A DNA stretch of 64,000 nucleotides from Cristatella mucedo (taxonomy: Eukaryota > Bryozoa > Phylactolaemata > Cristatellidae), in assembly GCA_009760855.2 (NCBI GenBank), contig WPIO01000001.1:7944001-8008000 (forward strand). Direction: 5' to 3'. Shown here in pieces: positions 38,040 to 49,300 of the stretch. How positions within the stretch are numbered: the first letter of the stretch is position 1; each line of letters opens with the position of its first letter. A program made the position numbers and the translations under genes. A model generated the notes under the pieces. That model had not been told where the DNA came from, made no database searches, and saw only the letters and a list, made by a program, of their open reading frames with translations.

Positions 38040-38215
38040 GGCATTAAATAGGCCGTGATAGCCCGCGAGGTAAGATGTTCGCTTTTCACGACGAGGAAGT
38101 GGGTCCGAATCCGACTGTCAGTGATTCTTGATTGGACAGCGAAAGCGTTGGCAAAAGCTGTTAAGGCTCTTCTAACTATATGCAAACGAGGCTGTTAAAT
38201 AAGCTACTATCTATT
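38040..38215 (+). mobile_element. SINE family 2
   Basis: GATAGCCCGCGAGGTAAGAT, GTTCGC, GAAGTGGGTCCGAATCCGAC, AGCTGTTAAGGCTCTTCTAA, AACGAGGCTGTTAAATAAGC. Same order of blocks as the copy at 5,965. Confidence 0.78.
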
Positions 38216-39507
38216 CATTTTTAAATGGTATAGCTAGTTTTGGAAACCTCATGGGAGCCTAAAACACCATCGATCACCATGGTCTTCGCAAGCATCTAAA
38301 GTCTCACCGAGTCATCACAAGCTCTTCAGTGTTTAATTATTATCTTAGTACATCTTGGAGATAACGTGTTAAAGGCCAATCGCCATTCTGTTCAATTTTA
38401 AAATATGGTCCCAAAGGGATCAGATTTAGGTCGATTTCTTATAGCAATTCCCACTCCCTCTCTAGCCGATCAAACAGCCGAGCATAGATGAGGCGTTAAT
38501 GTTACGCAGAAAACACAGTTGTACTTGTGAGTTGATCCATCTCTGCCTTGCAGCATGTTTAACTCTCAAATCTCTTGCATCGTATTGTGCTTTCATTTAC
38601 ATTGTACAATAGTGAAAAATTTAAGATTGAATGACACTACAGACCCGCTCAATGGCTATCGGCAGAATTAGTATCAGGCGAAAGCTAGATCTGGCAATTT
38701 GTAGGTATATGAAATTGCAAAGATTCACAGTAGCGTATATGAGCATCTGATTACCAAGCTGATAAAATGAGTTGGTGATATGCAGTTCAGACTTATGAGA
38801 CTCCACTACTTGCAGGCCTTTCTGCATGTACCACACAACGCTAGCAGTTTTGCAAAACTCTGCAGCAATGCATGTCTGTTGTGAATGTTACAACACCTAA
38901 ATTGCACACATTCTCACCAACCTACACTGGCTTACTATCAAGAAGCTTATCAAATTCAAGTTTACGTCTCTCACTTAGACGTTCCTTCAAGCTATTTCTC
39001 TGAATTGATCGGGATATTAGATAATTCCTCAGCTGTTTTTCGGTTAAACCTTGAGCTCCTCTGACCCTGGTGGTGTCTTGCTGTGCATTTATCGAGCAGC
39101 GAATAATTCCGGAGACCATGCGTGTCCTTATTTTCTATGCTCCAAGCACATGGCAGACACTACTAACAGACGTCTAAAAATTTCCTGACGTATAACTAGA
39201 GGTGAAATAAAATGCCACTACTTATTGCGGACATTTGCTGGCTCTGTGTGAGCTGTATTCTATGTGCCAAGTTGGCTGCAATTCTATGCACTTTGTGGCT
39301 GAACAATAGAAGTGTTTCCGCTCCTACACAGACAGAGTGCTTAGAGCTAGATCTGGTTCTTTTGGAGGGCCATATGAATCCCATTTTGTAATTTTGTTAC
39401 TGTTACTATTAAGAATTAGTGTTACGGCTGTTTCATGAAAACTTGCTGGAGCTGGATATAATTATTGATCTGATTTTCAAAATACGCGTTTGACGTTGCA
39501 GCTGACG

Positions 39508-39630
39508 AATAATAATAATGATAATGAAAATAACAATAACACACCCGATACAGTTTCTCAAAGAACTCAGTCTCTTTCTGGGTGCTTTACATTTGCTTCA
39601 AAGGAAACACGATCGAATTCTACAAAGCTT
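39508..39630 (-). mobile_element. LINE family 1 3' tail
   Basis: AATAATAATAATGATAATG tail, then CTCTTTCTGGGTGCTTTACA and TTTGCTTCAAAGGAAACACG, as at 32,170 and 44,690. Confidence 0.75.
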
Positions 39631-40929
39631 CCAATACCTCGTGCTGGGTAAGCTTGAAGTTCTGTTCAAAGTTATAAAAGCTTATCCATATTTAGAGAGC
39701 ATGAGGATGCTTGAAGAATGGACGCTCCAGACAGCTTCTTTAGAAAAACCTCACAATAATCTGCTCGATATTGTTAGCTTCTCATAAATAACGATGGCTA
39801 ATTCCAAGCATAAAGGAAGCTGTTAGCTTCGCCGCGGACGCATGGCAGTCGATCGAGGGATCTGCTGACTGCTGACCTGACGGGAATATTAGCTTATAAG
39901 CAACTAAGGCAGAGCTTGGTTTCTCCCTGAGCCGTTCCTAGGAATCTTAAAAAAAAGCGGATGGCGTTTGTGCTCACAAGCGTCACAATGGTTCGTGTGC
40001 TCACACGAGTGATCTTTTTTTTGGTGGTCAAGAGTTTTGACGTAGCAGTTGCACGAGTAGAGCTTCGTATAGCATGAAAACACATAGCTAAACTGCTATC
40101 TAAAATTCAATCTGAAAAGTATATCCTCTTTACAAGCTACTTGAGAGCAGTGTTTCATTTATAGTAATGTCTGCCAAAAGGAACTTCAAACAATCTTGAA
40201 GGAAATGCAATACAAGCTTACTTGGCTTCGGCTAGCAACAGAGCTAGTGGTAGTATTCGACAATTTATTCTGATACACAGTTGAATCAGCATTTACATTC
40301 AGCAGATGTTAGTAGTGCCAGTTTCTCCTTACCTGTACGTGGAACTTCAGCTAATGAATGGTTCTAGTAAGATTGCGTGCTAGGACAGAATTTTCCACTT
40401 GAAAGTAAAGTAGTATAAGAAGTAAAATGCAAGCCAAGGGTTTATAATATTTTTTTTAGCAGTGCCCTTTAATTGGTTGGATAGCAATGTGTAAATAAAT
40501 TCGCGTTTTGGCTATTTATGTCCTTACAATTGCTAATCAAGCTTTGAGTTCATTTTGAAAATGCGTCGGTGACATAAATACATTTCCAAATTTAGACTAG
40601 TAATATCACTTTAAGCTTCATTCAAATAATCCAAATGATTTGTGACCACGTCCTTGTCGAGCAAAATCTTCAGAGGACGTCGGCAAAAATAATCAAACGA
40701 TAGAACCAATAACAATTCGGCGAAGTTTAAATACTATTCAGATAACGACTGAACCATGTAAGTTAACTGCAACTTTCACGTACATAATTTTAGCTATCGT
40801 TGTGAAAAAAGTAGGTGAAACTTGCCTTTAGTTGCCCTTTGATAAAGGATAGGCCGTTACTTTTGCTGGGTCTGGTTTTTGTTTGCCTTACGGTTATATG
40901 CTTGTTGCCATTGAGAAAGCTACTGCCAA

Positions 40930-41035
40930 CCATTCGTTCGTGCTTCCGTTGCAGCTATTGCAAAGAGCCTAAAGAGAGATTGAGCTCTCTGAGGGTGCTA
41001 TATCAAGTATATTATTATTACTATTATCCTTATAT
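40930..41035 (+). repeat. LINE 1-type 3' tail
   Basis: GCAGCTATTGCAAAGAGCCT, AAAGAGAGATTGAGCTCTCT, GAGGGTGCTATATCAAGTAT, TTATTATTACTATTA. Confidence 0.7.
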
Positions 41036-41703
41036 GTTTACATCGTTTTCCTTCATCCAGGCAGATTAATTAATCCCTAAATTTTAAGATTTTAATCCAT
41101 TTGCTATACTCTGGTCTTTAATTAAGCATAATTATGCTAAAAAAAAGTTACGACTGGGCAAATTATTTTGAGAGTCATGTTTTATGTAGAAACTTGCTTA
41201 CACGTTGGTCGGAAGCTGTGATAGAAATACAACATTTTTCACGCGGTCATGTGCTCGTCAGCGATTGCATTCTAAATAAAAAATCTGCACACTGTAATGC
41301 GCTCACTAGCTACTGAGGATGTGAATGATAGATATTTGGCGAAATGTTTTGATCAGTGATAAAGAGCTCCAATCTAGCGGTACACCCAAGTTGAGTACGG
41401 GTAATGTGAGATTCCCAATAATCCTGTAAAAGGCCAAAGTTTTTTAATGGCAAACTAGTTCATATTCAGGAGCACTTATTATCTCTTACGATGGACTGAA
41501 AAAGGTCGGACCTTATCCAAAATCCAATAATAAGTCGAACAAAAATGCACAGTTAATTTGCACGAAAACTCTCTTGCCTAATGGCATGCAATTTTATGGG
41601 CTCACTCTAACCACAGTGGCTTCCATTGTGGTATGAAGTGATCCGCACCTTCTATGGTAGAAGCAAGGTTGATGAAGCTCGCGGTCAAAGTGCAGGTCAT
41701 CTC

Positions 41704-42030
41704 CTAAATAGGGGTTGAACAAATGAGACCATTGGCAAACCATGCAAATTTTCCAATTCCAGAGTTCCTTAGAGGATCACCTAATTTAGCATGAGCTGCA
41801 GGAAGTAATGAAGGCTTGGCCGTAATAAGGAAATCGGCTTTCTCATTATTTAGCATAAGCGAATTGACTAATTCAGGTACCAGATTGGTCAAAGACAGAA
41901 GTTTTCCTCGGATATGCAGGGACTGATCGCAAGGGGTATCTTTGGCCTGCACACGGTGCACTGTGTCAAATCCGTCAATGCCCGACCTCCAATTGGCAGT
42001 GTGTGGAGAACTGAAGTGACCCCTCGACCT
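41704..42030 (-). pseudogene. Possible LINE endonuclease remnant
   Basis: Minus frame reads SLHIRGKLLSLTNLVPELV, then NEKADFLITAKPSLLPAAHA, then GDPLRNSGIG and a stop at 41704. This resembles the APE endonuclease opening 'N.RSL.nK...l..ll.....D.l.iTEtWL' of CR1/L2 LINEs with key residues lost. A further minus frame at 42054-42314 is unrecognised and may be the same element. Confidence 0.4.
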
Positions 42031-42469
42031 GAATGAGTAGAAAATTATCTTAGTTAAAAGACAGCTGCCATAGTGCTGAGTGAGATCTTATTGAACGCAA
42101 AATACTCTTGAACCCAGGTTGTACCTACTTTGAAGCTGAAATAGCGTGGCTTATCGGTGGCTATGCACGGGCCAAAGGAAAAGGGTTTACTGATGCGACC
42201 ACCTTCTGGACTAAGCCGTGACTGGGTATTCCGCTGCATTTTAGACTTCATCATCAGCTCAACGTGAAAAAACCTCTCGCTCGCATTGTCCGCACGTAGG
42301 CCTATGTGCTCCAAAGACCTTATCCCACACGGGTCTGCTCAAGAAAATTATTGCACCACTACAGCTTAAAATGACATCAAGGTCCGTTAAGTCTAAAAGA
42401 AGTAATCTTAGCAATAAAGAAATATATTAAAATCGGCAGTCACTTAAGCTGCCAATAACCAAATTTGCA

Positions 42470-42650
42470 TGCTGACTTTGTGCATGTGCATGTGCATGAG
42501 CCTAACTATGTATTCATGTTAATCAAGCATGATATTACTCATCATTCAATCGCGCTTTCCTTTGCAGCAAATGTGAAGCGCCTAGAAAGAGATTGAGTTC
42601 TCTGAGGGAGCTTTATAAAGTGCATTATTATTACTATCATTATTATCATA
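42470..42650 (+). mobile_element. LINE family 1 3' UTR
   Basis: Matches 51,080-51,300: CTGACTTTGTGCATG, TTCATGTTAATCAAGCATGA, GCAGCAAATGTGAAGCGCCT, then a TTATTA tail. No ORF remains. Confidence 0.85.
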
Positions 42651-43284
42651 AGTTCGCCTACCTTCAAAATCGGCTAATCTTGGGCGTTAATGCCTCAAAT
42701 AGTGCTAACAGTGTCATTCAAAAGGTCATGTAGTCTCACCGGGTTGGGCAACACTGTGCGGCACTACTAAAGATCCTATTTCATTGAGACTGCGTATAAT
42801 AGATGTCGACAGTCAACTTTCATCCAAGTGAGACTTAAGATGCGGGCATTTTGACCTTTTATACTCTACCATTTGCTTATGCAATCGTCAGCCATAATCA
42901 AGGCCTCCATTTTTGTGCCGATTACACACAGCTTTACTTCAGAATTGATCCCTCATTGCTTTCCAAGAGCTCAAAAACTCACTAACTCTCAAAGTGAGGA
43001 TTTCTGGAATGAATAAATATAGTATACATGAGCGTTCTTGCGTTAAATCAGATAAAAACAATTTCGCCGGTGGAGAAAACTGAAAACAACTGGACACCCT
43101 AACTCTGGAAATGGCTTTGGCAGCATATACAATGTGAATGTTGCCTCTGCATATAGTCTATGCGTCGTAATCATAAATTAAGCTTTATTGAACGACGGCA
43201 TGAGCTTCGCCGCAAAGTCTGCTAGCTTTCATTTACGTAAAACGTCAAAACATTTGGGCATGTTTAGTTAAGGATACCTCAACC

Positions 43285-43960
43285 AAGTGGGTCTAATGCC
43301 TTTAGTCGGAATGGCTGGTGGTACCATGCCCAGCATGGTTGTGCAGTAGTTCTAATAGGTTGACTGGATCTAAAGAATGAAGAACCTTACAGGTGAGTGG
43401 CACAACCTCAAAGTAGGCTGCGTGTTTCTCCGTCTGTAACTCAACAAAGCCATAAAGACTATGTGGGTGTTACACACGAGATTCTTATATAGAGCACTCA
43501 CAGCCTTACCGGCTTTCGGTACTCATTCGGGAGCCAAAAGACTTCGTATCACTCAACAAAGAGAACGTGGGAAGCGAAGCAGAGTTAGGAGAGCAGTTGA
43601 GGGAGTGAAAAGCCTGGAAGTAGCAGCTCAGGATCGCAGAAAAGGATGAGCCAAAGTCGGCAGCACGAGAGTAGTTGTCCTCGCGTAAGAATTATGGAAG
43701 AGAGTTCCACAGTCTAGGTTACCCTACTTGAAGGAGAGCCAGTACAGGTTGCTGAAAGGTTTTATGGTGTGATAACTGAGTCACCCTTTTCAGGAAACCT
43801 AGTTGCAGACTTTAGTACCTGCTGGTAGCACGTTTTTCCACTGGCAGGAGGATCTGCTTGTAACTAGCTACAGAAGTCGATAGTAGATGTCCCAATTTCG
43901 TGGGCAAACTTGGATATAGTTTACCTGTCTAAAAAGGACCAACTCTGTCATGGCTTATTT
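43285..43960 (-). mobile_element. LINE 1-related copy split by a LINE 2 fragment
   Basis: Left part TAAAGAATGAAGAACCTTAC and GAGTGGCACAACCTCAAAGT; right part AGAGCCAGTACAGGTTGCTG then GATAACTGAG, parallel to 45,100-45,200 (CTTGAAGTC...GTGCAGGTCGG). Diverged enough to be a separate subfamily. Confidence 0.55.
43420..43720 (-). mobile_element. LINE family 2 3' fragment, nested in another LINE
   Basis: TTTCTCCGTCTGTAACTCAA through AGAATTATGGAAGAGAGTTC and CACAGTCTAGG, colinear with 8,870-9,150. It interrupts a LINE 1-related copy whose halves lie at 43,285-43,420 and 43,725-43,960. Confidence 0.8.
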
Positions 43961-44610
43961 TTGAGAATATTTAAAAACCGATATGTCACAGGACATGTGG
44001 TCCTAAAACAAAAGAGGGGCAACTTACTATTTCGCCATTTATTGATGGGGCAGTGGGCAATTTACAGGACCAAGTCAATTTGTGGCACACGGCCTAGTTT
44101 CACACCTGAAGTGACCAATTAGTCTGTAAATATGAGGGCAAGCAAGAAAGTAGCTTTTCATATTGGTTAGCAGGAACTTATTGGTCATCATACGCAAGGC
44201 ATCGGACTGTTTTCACACAGCAATTTATTCAGAGCTAAGTCACATACACACTGCAGCAAGCGTTGCGATTGACTTTGGGCTCGAGAATGCAGATAGTAAG
44301 AAAAGGACACCAGGCGATTCACGTCTATAAGATAAAAAATAGAGACCAGCTCCACAGGTTAGTCGTGGCTAACATAATGAAATAGAAACAACATATGAGA
44401 GATTGTCATATCCTTGCAAGCACACACAATACTTTTCGAGGCGGAAAATGGCAAAAATGACACCAGCCACGCCCATTCCTGTGGCTAGGTCTGTTGGCAC
44501 GTTTGAGGCAACCCCAATGTCACGCTCAGCAGCCTTAAGAAACTCGGCCATCAAGTTGCACCTTTGGCTTAGGTGTTTACTGAGCCTACAACATAGATGG
44601 CGATTGTTGT

Positions 44611-45676
44611 AATAACGATAATAGAAATAATAATACATTTTTATAGCGCCCCCAGAGAAGATAATCTCTTTCTAGGCACCTAACATTTGCTGAAAAGGAG
44701 GCATGATCCAATGGTGAGCGATAGCACGCTCAATGACAGCAAGCATGACATGGTTAGTGATGACATGCACAGGGTCAGCATGCAAATGTGGTTAGTGGCA
44801 GCATGCACAGGGTCAGCGTGCATATACATACAAAAGATGAATCACATGGACACACTAAATGCTGTGATAAACAGATGCGTTTTTAGTTTCTTTTAAATGT
44901 GGAAAAGTCAGGGAATGTCTTGATGCAATTCGGAAGTGAGTTCCAGGCTTTTCTGGCATAAGAACTAAAGGCAGGGTGTCTACGAAATACTTGAGGTTCG
45001 TACGAGGTATATGTACACGATAAGATTCCAAAAAACGGGTGGTATCGTGCATAGTTTGGTGGCTTAGTAGATCTCATTGGTAGGTTGGGGTCGAAGAATT
45101 GAGGGATCTAAAAGTTAGTGACAAAGCCTTGAAGTCGATGCGTTGCCTGACTGGGCGCCCGTGCAGGTCGGAGAGAAGTGACGTGACGTGGCAACTGAGG
45201 CACTCACAACAGACAAGCCTAGCTACAGAGTTTTGTACCAGCTATTAGCGCCTCAGTGCACAGGCCGGTAGACCAGCAAGCAGTGAGTAACAGAAGTCAA
45301 GACGTTATTTCACAAATGCATGGACCAATTTAGATATGGTGTTATTGTCTAAACAACCCCTAATCTTAGCAATCCTAGGTGGCTGAAAGTAGGCAGACTT
45401 GACTGTGAAGCTGAAGTGGTCGTCTAGTGAAAGATCACTCTAGAACGTGGTACTTAAATTTCGCCCAGATTCAAATGGAGATACGTTGCAAGGGCCAACT
45501 TTGAACGTTAAGCTTTCTAATTTCGGGATCACACTTAATATGCCATAACTAGTATGTTGGTTTTTATCATCATTCAATTTAAGAAGGTTTTGCTGCCATC
45601 TAAGTGTGAGTGTCATCAATAAATGGAGAAAAAAAGTTAAGAGAATTCGGTGCTGTTGTCACTCTTTGAGATTAAT
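44611..45676 (-). mobile_element. LINE family 1, 5'-truncated insertion with target duplication
   Basis: Starts with an ATT-rich tail and the conserved 3' end, then the C-terminal ORF2 block (PEKPGTHFR..., frame-shifted), then sequence colinear with bases 1-560 of the window. Flanked by a 33-bp imperfect direct repeat, 44578-44610 and 45677-45709 (5 differences), both containing AGATGGCGATTGTTGT. Confidence 0.88.
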
Positions 45677-46133
45677 TACTGAGCCCTCGACGCAGATGGC
45701 GATTGTTGTGACTGTCGCTGAGCATTGACGCATCTACCATAATGGACTTGAAAGTCAGATACGATTTCTTAACGTGTATATGTCAGAGCAGTGGGCTGCC
45801 AGAACGACTTAAATAAAGAAAGTGCATGCCTCCCGCGAGCTCTCTATTTTCCATATCTTATGTTACTCCCAGAGAGATAGATCCACACAGGAGCGATCAA
45901 AGAAATCGACCGGGTTAGTTACCATTTTCACAAATTAAGCACGGGAAATTGCCTGTGCAGGTTTAAGACTGGCTACGGCCACCTAGGGCACAAAACATTC
46001 ATTTGGGATTCCATTCAAACAGGAGTCTAGACTTGCTCATCTTTATGGCTGCAAGGAGCGTTTTCCCGGTAAACTAGATGAATGCCAAGTGTGATCACGA
46101 AAGGTCAGTAGTCTACTAACGAAGGTGCGAGAG

Positions 46134-46166
46134 CTATGATCCTGTTTCAGGCGCCCTTCCGCTCAC
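46134..46166 (-). CDS. Possible terminal exon of gene 1
   Basis: After a 63-bp intron (acceptor GGTCTGCAG) phase 0 reads VSGRAPETGS then TAG. An alternative phase-0 terminal exon is 44535-44567 (PKVQLDGRVS then TAA), which would place the LINE at 44611-45676 in the last intron. Neither is confirmed and I saw no clear polyadenylation signal. Confidence 0.25.
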   Translation of the reverse strand: MSGRAPETGS

Positions 46167-46229
46167 CTGCAGACCTAGCATTTAATTGCTGATACCTAGC
46201 TTTATAATCCGTTGAAATGAGCCACTTAC

Positions 46230-46330
46230 CACAGCTGGAATGGTCGTCGAGGCCGGCGGCAAATCGATGATGGCCGCGTGGACACCAATTAATTCCGGCA
46301 AGAGGTGCTCCTGAGGATTTACTTTTTGAG
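46230..46330 (-). CDS. Gene 1 cytoplasmic-tail exon
   Basis: Entered in phase 1 from the transmembrane exon, it is open for about 34 residues (AQKVNPQEHLLPELIGVHAA, then DLPPASTTIPAV). Acceptor GGTATTTTTAG, donor GCTGTG|GTAAGT. Hydrophilic, no cysteines, as expected inside the cell. Support is splice signals and phase only; tails in this family are not well conserved. Confidence 0.65.
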
Positions 46331-49300
46331 CTAAAAATACCAGAACAAATCCCAACATGACCTTGCACCCTCGAGCTTGCACCTTAGCCAGCACAGACCG
46401 TTCCAGTCAGTCTGCCACGTCAAGACGGCGTGCTCATGTATTGGTGGAACAGATGAAAGCTCGCATCCTCAAGCGAAACGGATATACCGACTTTGCCCGT
46501 GGCTCAGCCCGGGCGAGGGCTGGCTCGTTGACCCGGCGACCTACGTACCGATTGCTGCTTTTTTAACCAACACCAGAGCCACAGAAACGACAATTGCAGC
46601 GGCAGCCACTGCACCGACGGCGATGACGGCAATAACCCAAGATGGCAGGGCTGGGGTAGATGTAGCCAACAGTGTACCCGGCTGTGTAACGGAGGCGATC
46701 GTCTACAAAAAGGAACCCGCCTCGCTCATCGCGTCTGCTAGCAACCTCGACAATACACTGGAAGTTGATCGAAGGCAGTCTGGAGATGCATATAAGGCTC
46801 GTCATTTGGAGGTTTGATCTTAACAGCACATTCTGCTGTGTGGATTATAAATCGAGCGTGCTACAGTTTAGCATTAAGGTTTTAGGTGTACACTAGTTGT
46901 CGATACGCAATTTTTTTCTGATTCCTATGGTGAGCAGTTCTTCTACTAGCGAACTTTATATGTCAAAAAATGGGGCGTTTCATCGAATGCTCACCACGAA
47001 CAGGAAAAAGTTCCTAGTGAGAGGCAGAGCCTCAATTTTTATTCCGTTAACAGCTCTGCTTGATCATCCGAGCTGGTTTGGTCTAGCGGTTAAGGTGCTC
47101 GCCCCGACCAAGGTCCGACTGAGGTCGTGAGCTCGAGCCCCGACGCATATGTGAAGCACCTGAATAGGTGTTAAGTTGTCTTGGGGCGCTATATAAATGA
47201 ATTATTTTGTTATATTATTATTATCAAGACCAACGTCTGATATTAGCATACTTTTTGTCGTTAGCCGATTCTGTGAGACTGAAGCACAGCTACTGCAAGC
47301 CCAAACTACTCGAGTATGAGGTGCGGAATTTGCATGCACCAAGGCTTGCTCTGCTCTTTTCCATGCTGACAAAGTGCACCTGCATGCTCAGAAATCATGC
47401 AGTGCATGGGAGGTAAAGTACAGAAGTGCCGCTACGCTTGCTACAGAGAATTGATTTATTTTTCTCTTTGTGTTTTCACTTGCAATAAGTCTCGTCCAAA
47501 CTCCTGATACGGTTGCACTGGAGAGTTTTGCACCGTACTGGGTTTAAACCAGTAGTATATTGTAAATGTTACGTCGGTCACACAATACAAGGTGTACATG
47601 GCAGATTCACACTTTATTGGTCATTTCAATAATTTAGTTTGAAGAAATTTTTCTTCCATTAATTCGACTAGTTTTAGGCCACGTGAGCAGCACTTAAATC
47701 ACTGATAAGCTGTACACTTTTAAGAGATTACATAATATGCTGGAATGCATATGGGCATAGGCATGGCATGCTTAATTCAGCCTCTTACTATTTGCAACAG
47801 TGATTCATTAAACGCCTGTATGACTAAATGAAATATTTTAACTGAAAACTAAAGCAATTGCTTGACGTACTTACTGTGGTGATAAAATTAGACGCAAAAT
47901 ATGGATGATCCAACAGCAAAACGGTTAGAGAGAGTCAGAAAAATGATTTTTCTGTGCAGAAAACAGATCGGCTGTTGCTGAGCTACAAGCTCTATACATG
48001 TATAAACCCACCAGTCTAAAATTGACGAATTTAAAAATTTAAAATTTGCAAATAATTTATTACGCCAAAGATTCATCGAATGCAGCCGAAACCTTACCTT
48101 TCTCCTTTCGCTTCTTATGAGTCGGGTTGAATATAGCCCCCTTTTGAGAACGATACAGTGGGCAGAAATGAATTCTGCTATCGAACCTCAAGGATCAACC
48201 TTGATAGGTCCATCAATTTTGTAGCTGATATATTCGTAAGTTTCCATATTGATGAAACACTAGTGCTAGCTTACTCGGTGTCTCAAAGACACATTTAGTC
48301 TAAAGGCAGCGAAGAGTCACTGCTGCAATTTTGGAGTTCCATCTTGCGAGCTGCTTACACGACAATTCTCTGCAAATGCTCAAGTTTTATGGCTACGACT
48401 AATAATCGCTTAGACAATATTAACCGTACTTGGCACACCGCAAGTAGCTGTGTTCATCGCCTAGTATACAAGCTGATAAATGCCGGACAAAACTGAAGTG
48501 ACTGTTTACTGCAGGAAATATGGAATGACAGTAATTAGGTGTTTATATCATTCTGCTGCTGATGTTTACAAACATATATCGTAGCCACTAAAGCGTTGTA
48601 CTTACTGTACTGGTTGCAGTGACAACCGGGAAAGAGCCAGTGGTCGCCGTCATGGTGGAGCAGAAGGCGCTTGGGTTCGACACGCAGAATGATAACGCAC
48701 ACTCTAAGCGGTTAAGAGATATAGGTACGATACATTTTGGGTGGAAGTGAACACCAAGAATAACACCAATAACATCACTAGCTAACTGTTCACGCACAGC
48801 ATGACTTACAAACAGTTCTTATCGGTTAAGAAAAAACTTACTCTGATTTGCTGATGTGATGGACAAATCAGTATAATTTGCCCAGCCTTCCGTTATGTTG
48901 ACGATCGTCGTGCCAGTTAGAGATGCATTCAAGCCGTCTGAGCATGACAAACTTGCCGTTATAGTCCAAGCAATAGACCCGAAGGTCGTCACCAGAACGT
49001 TCTAGAACGTGAATTTCGGATGATTGGGCAATGGTTGTTGTGATCAGGTACTTACTAAGATAGGAGGCACCTAAACAAGAGAGGAAGATGAGATAAAAAT
49101 AAAGACTGCAGAGGGGGAGAAAGAGACCGATAAAGACCGAGTCAGTGACTTCAACTAAAGAGTGAATGATTTTCTTCATCAGGAAAGGGTTACTTGTAAC
49201 TAAGATCTTTACCGAATTACAAGCCACGGACGAATTTGAAATTCTTGAGTACTTGAGTATAAGCTAAACACAACAACTGGGCACCTATGAATATGATCAA

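Noticed and set aside
46377-46817. 146-codon plus-strand frame
   Set aside because: Antisense shadow of the gene 1 transmembrane exon.
47065-47140. Apparent tRNA gene (A and B boxes)
   Set aside because: It is the head of a SINE with a LINE-like tail and repeated in many places; no proper tRNA fold is needed to explain it. The same applies to the other SINE heads.
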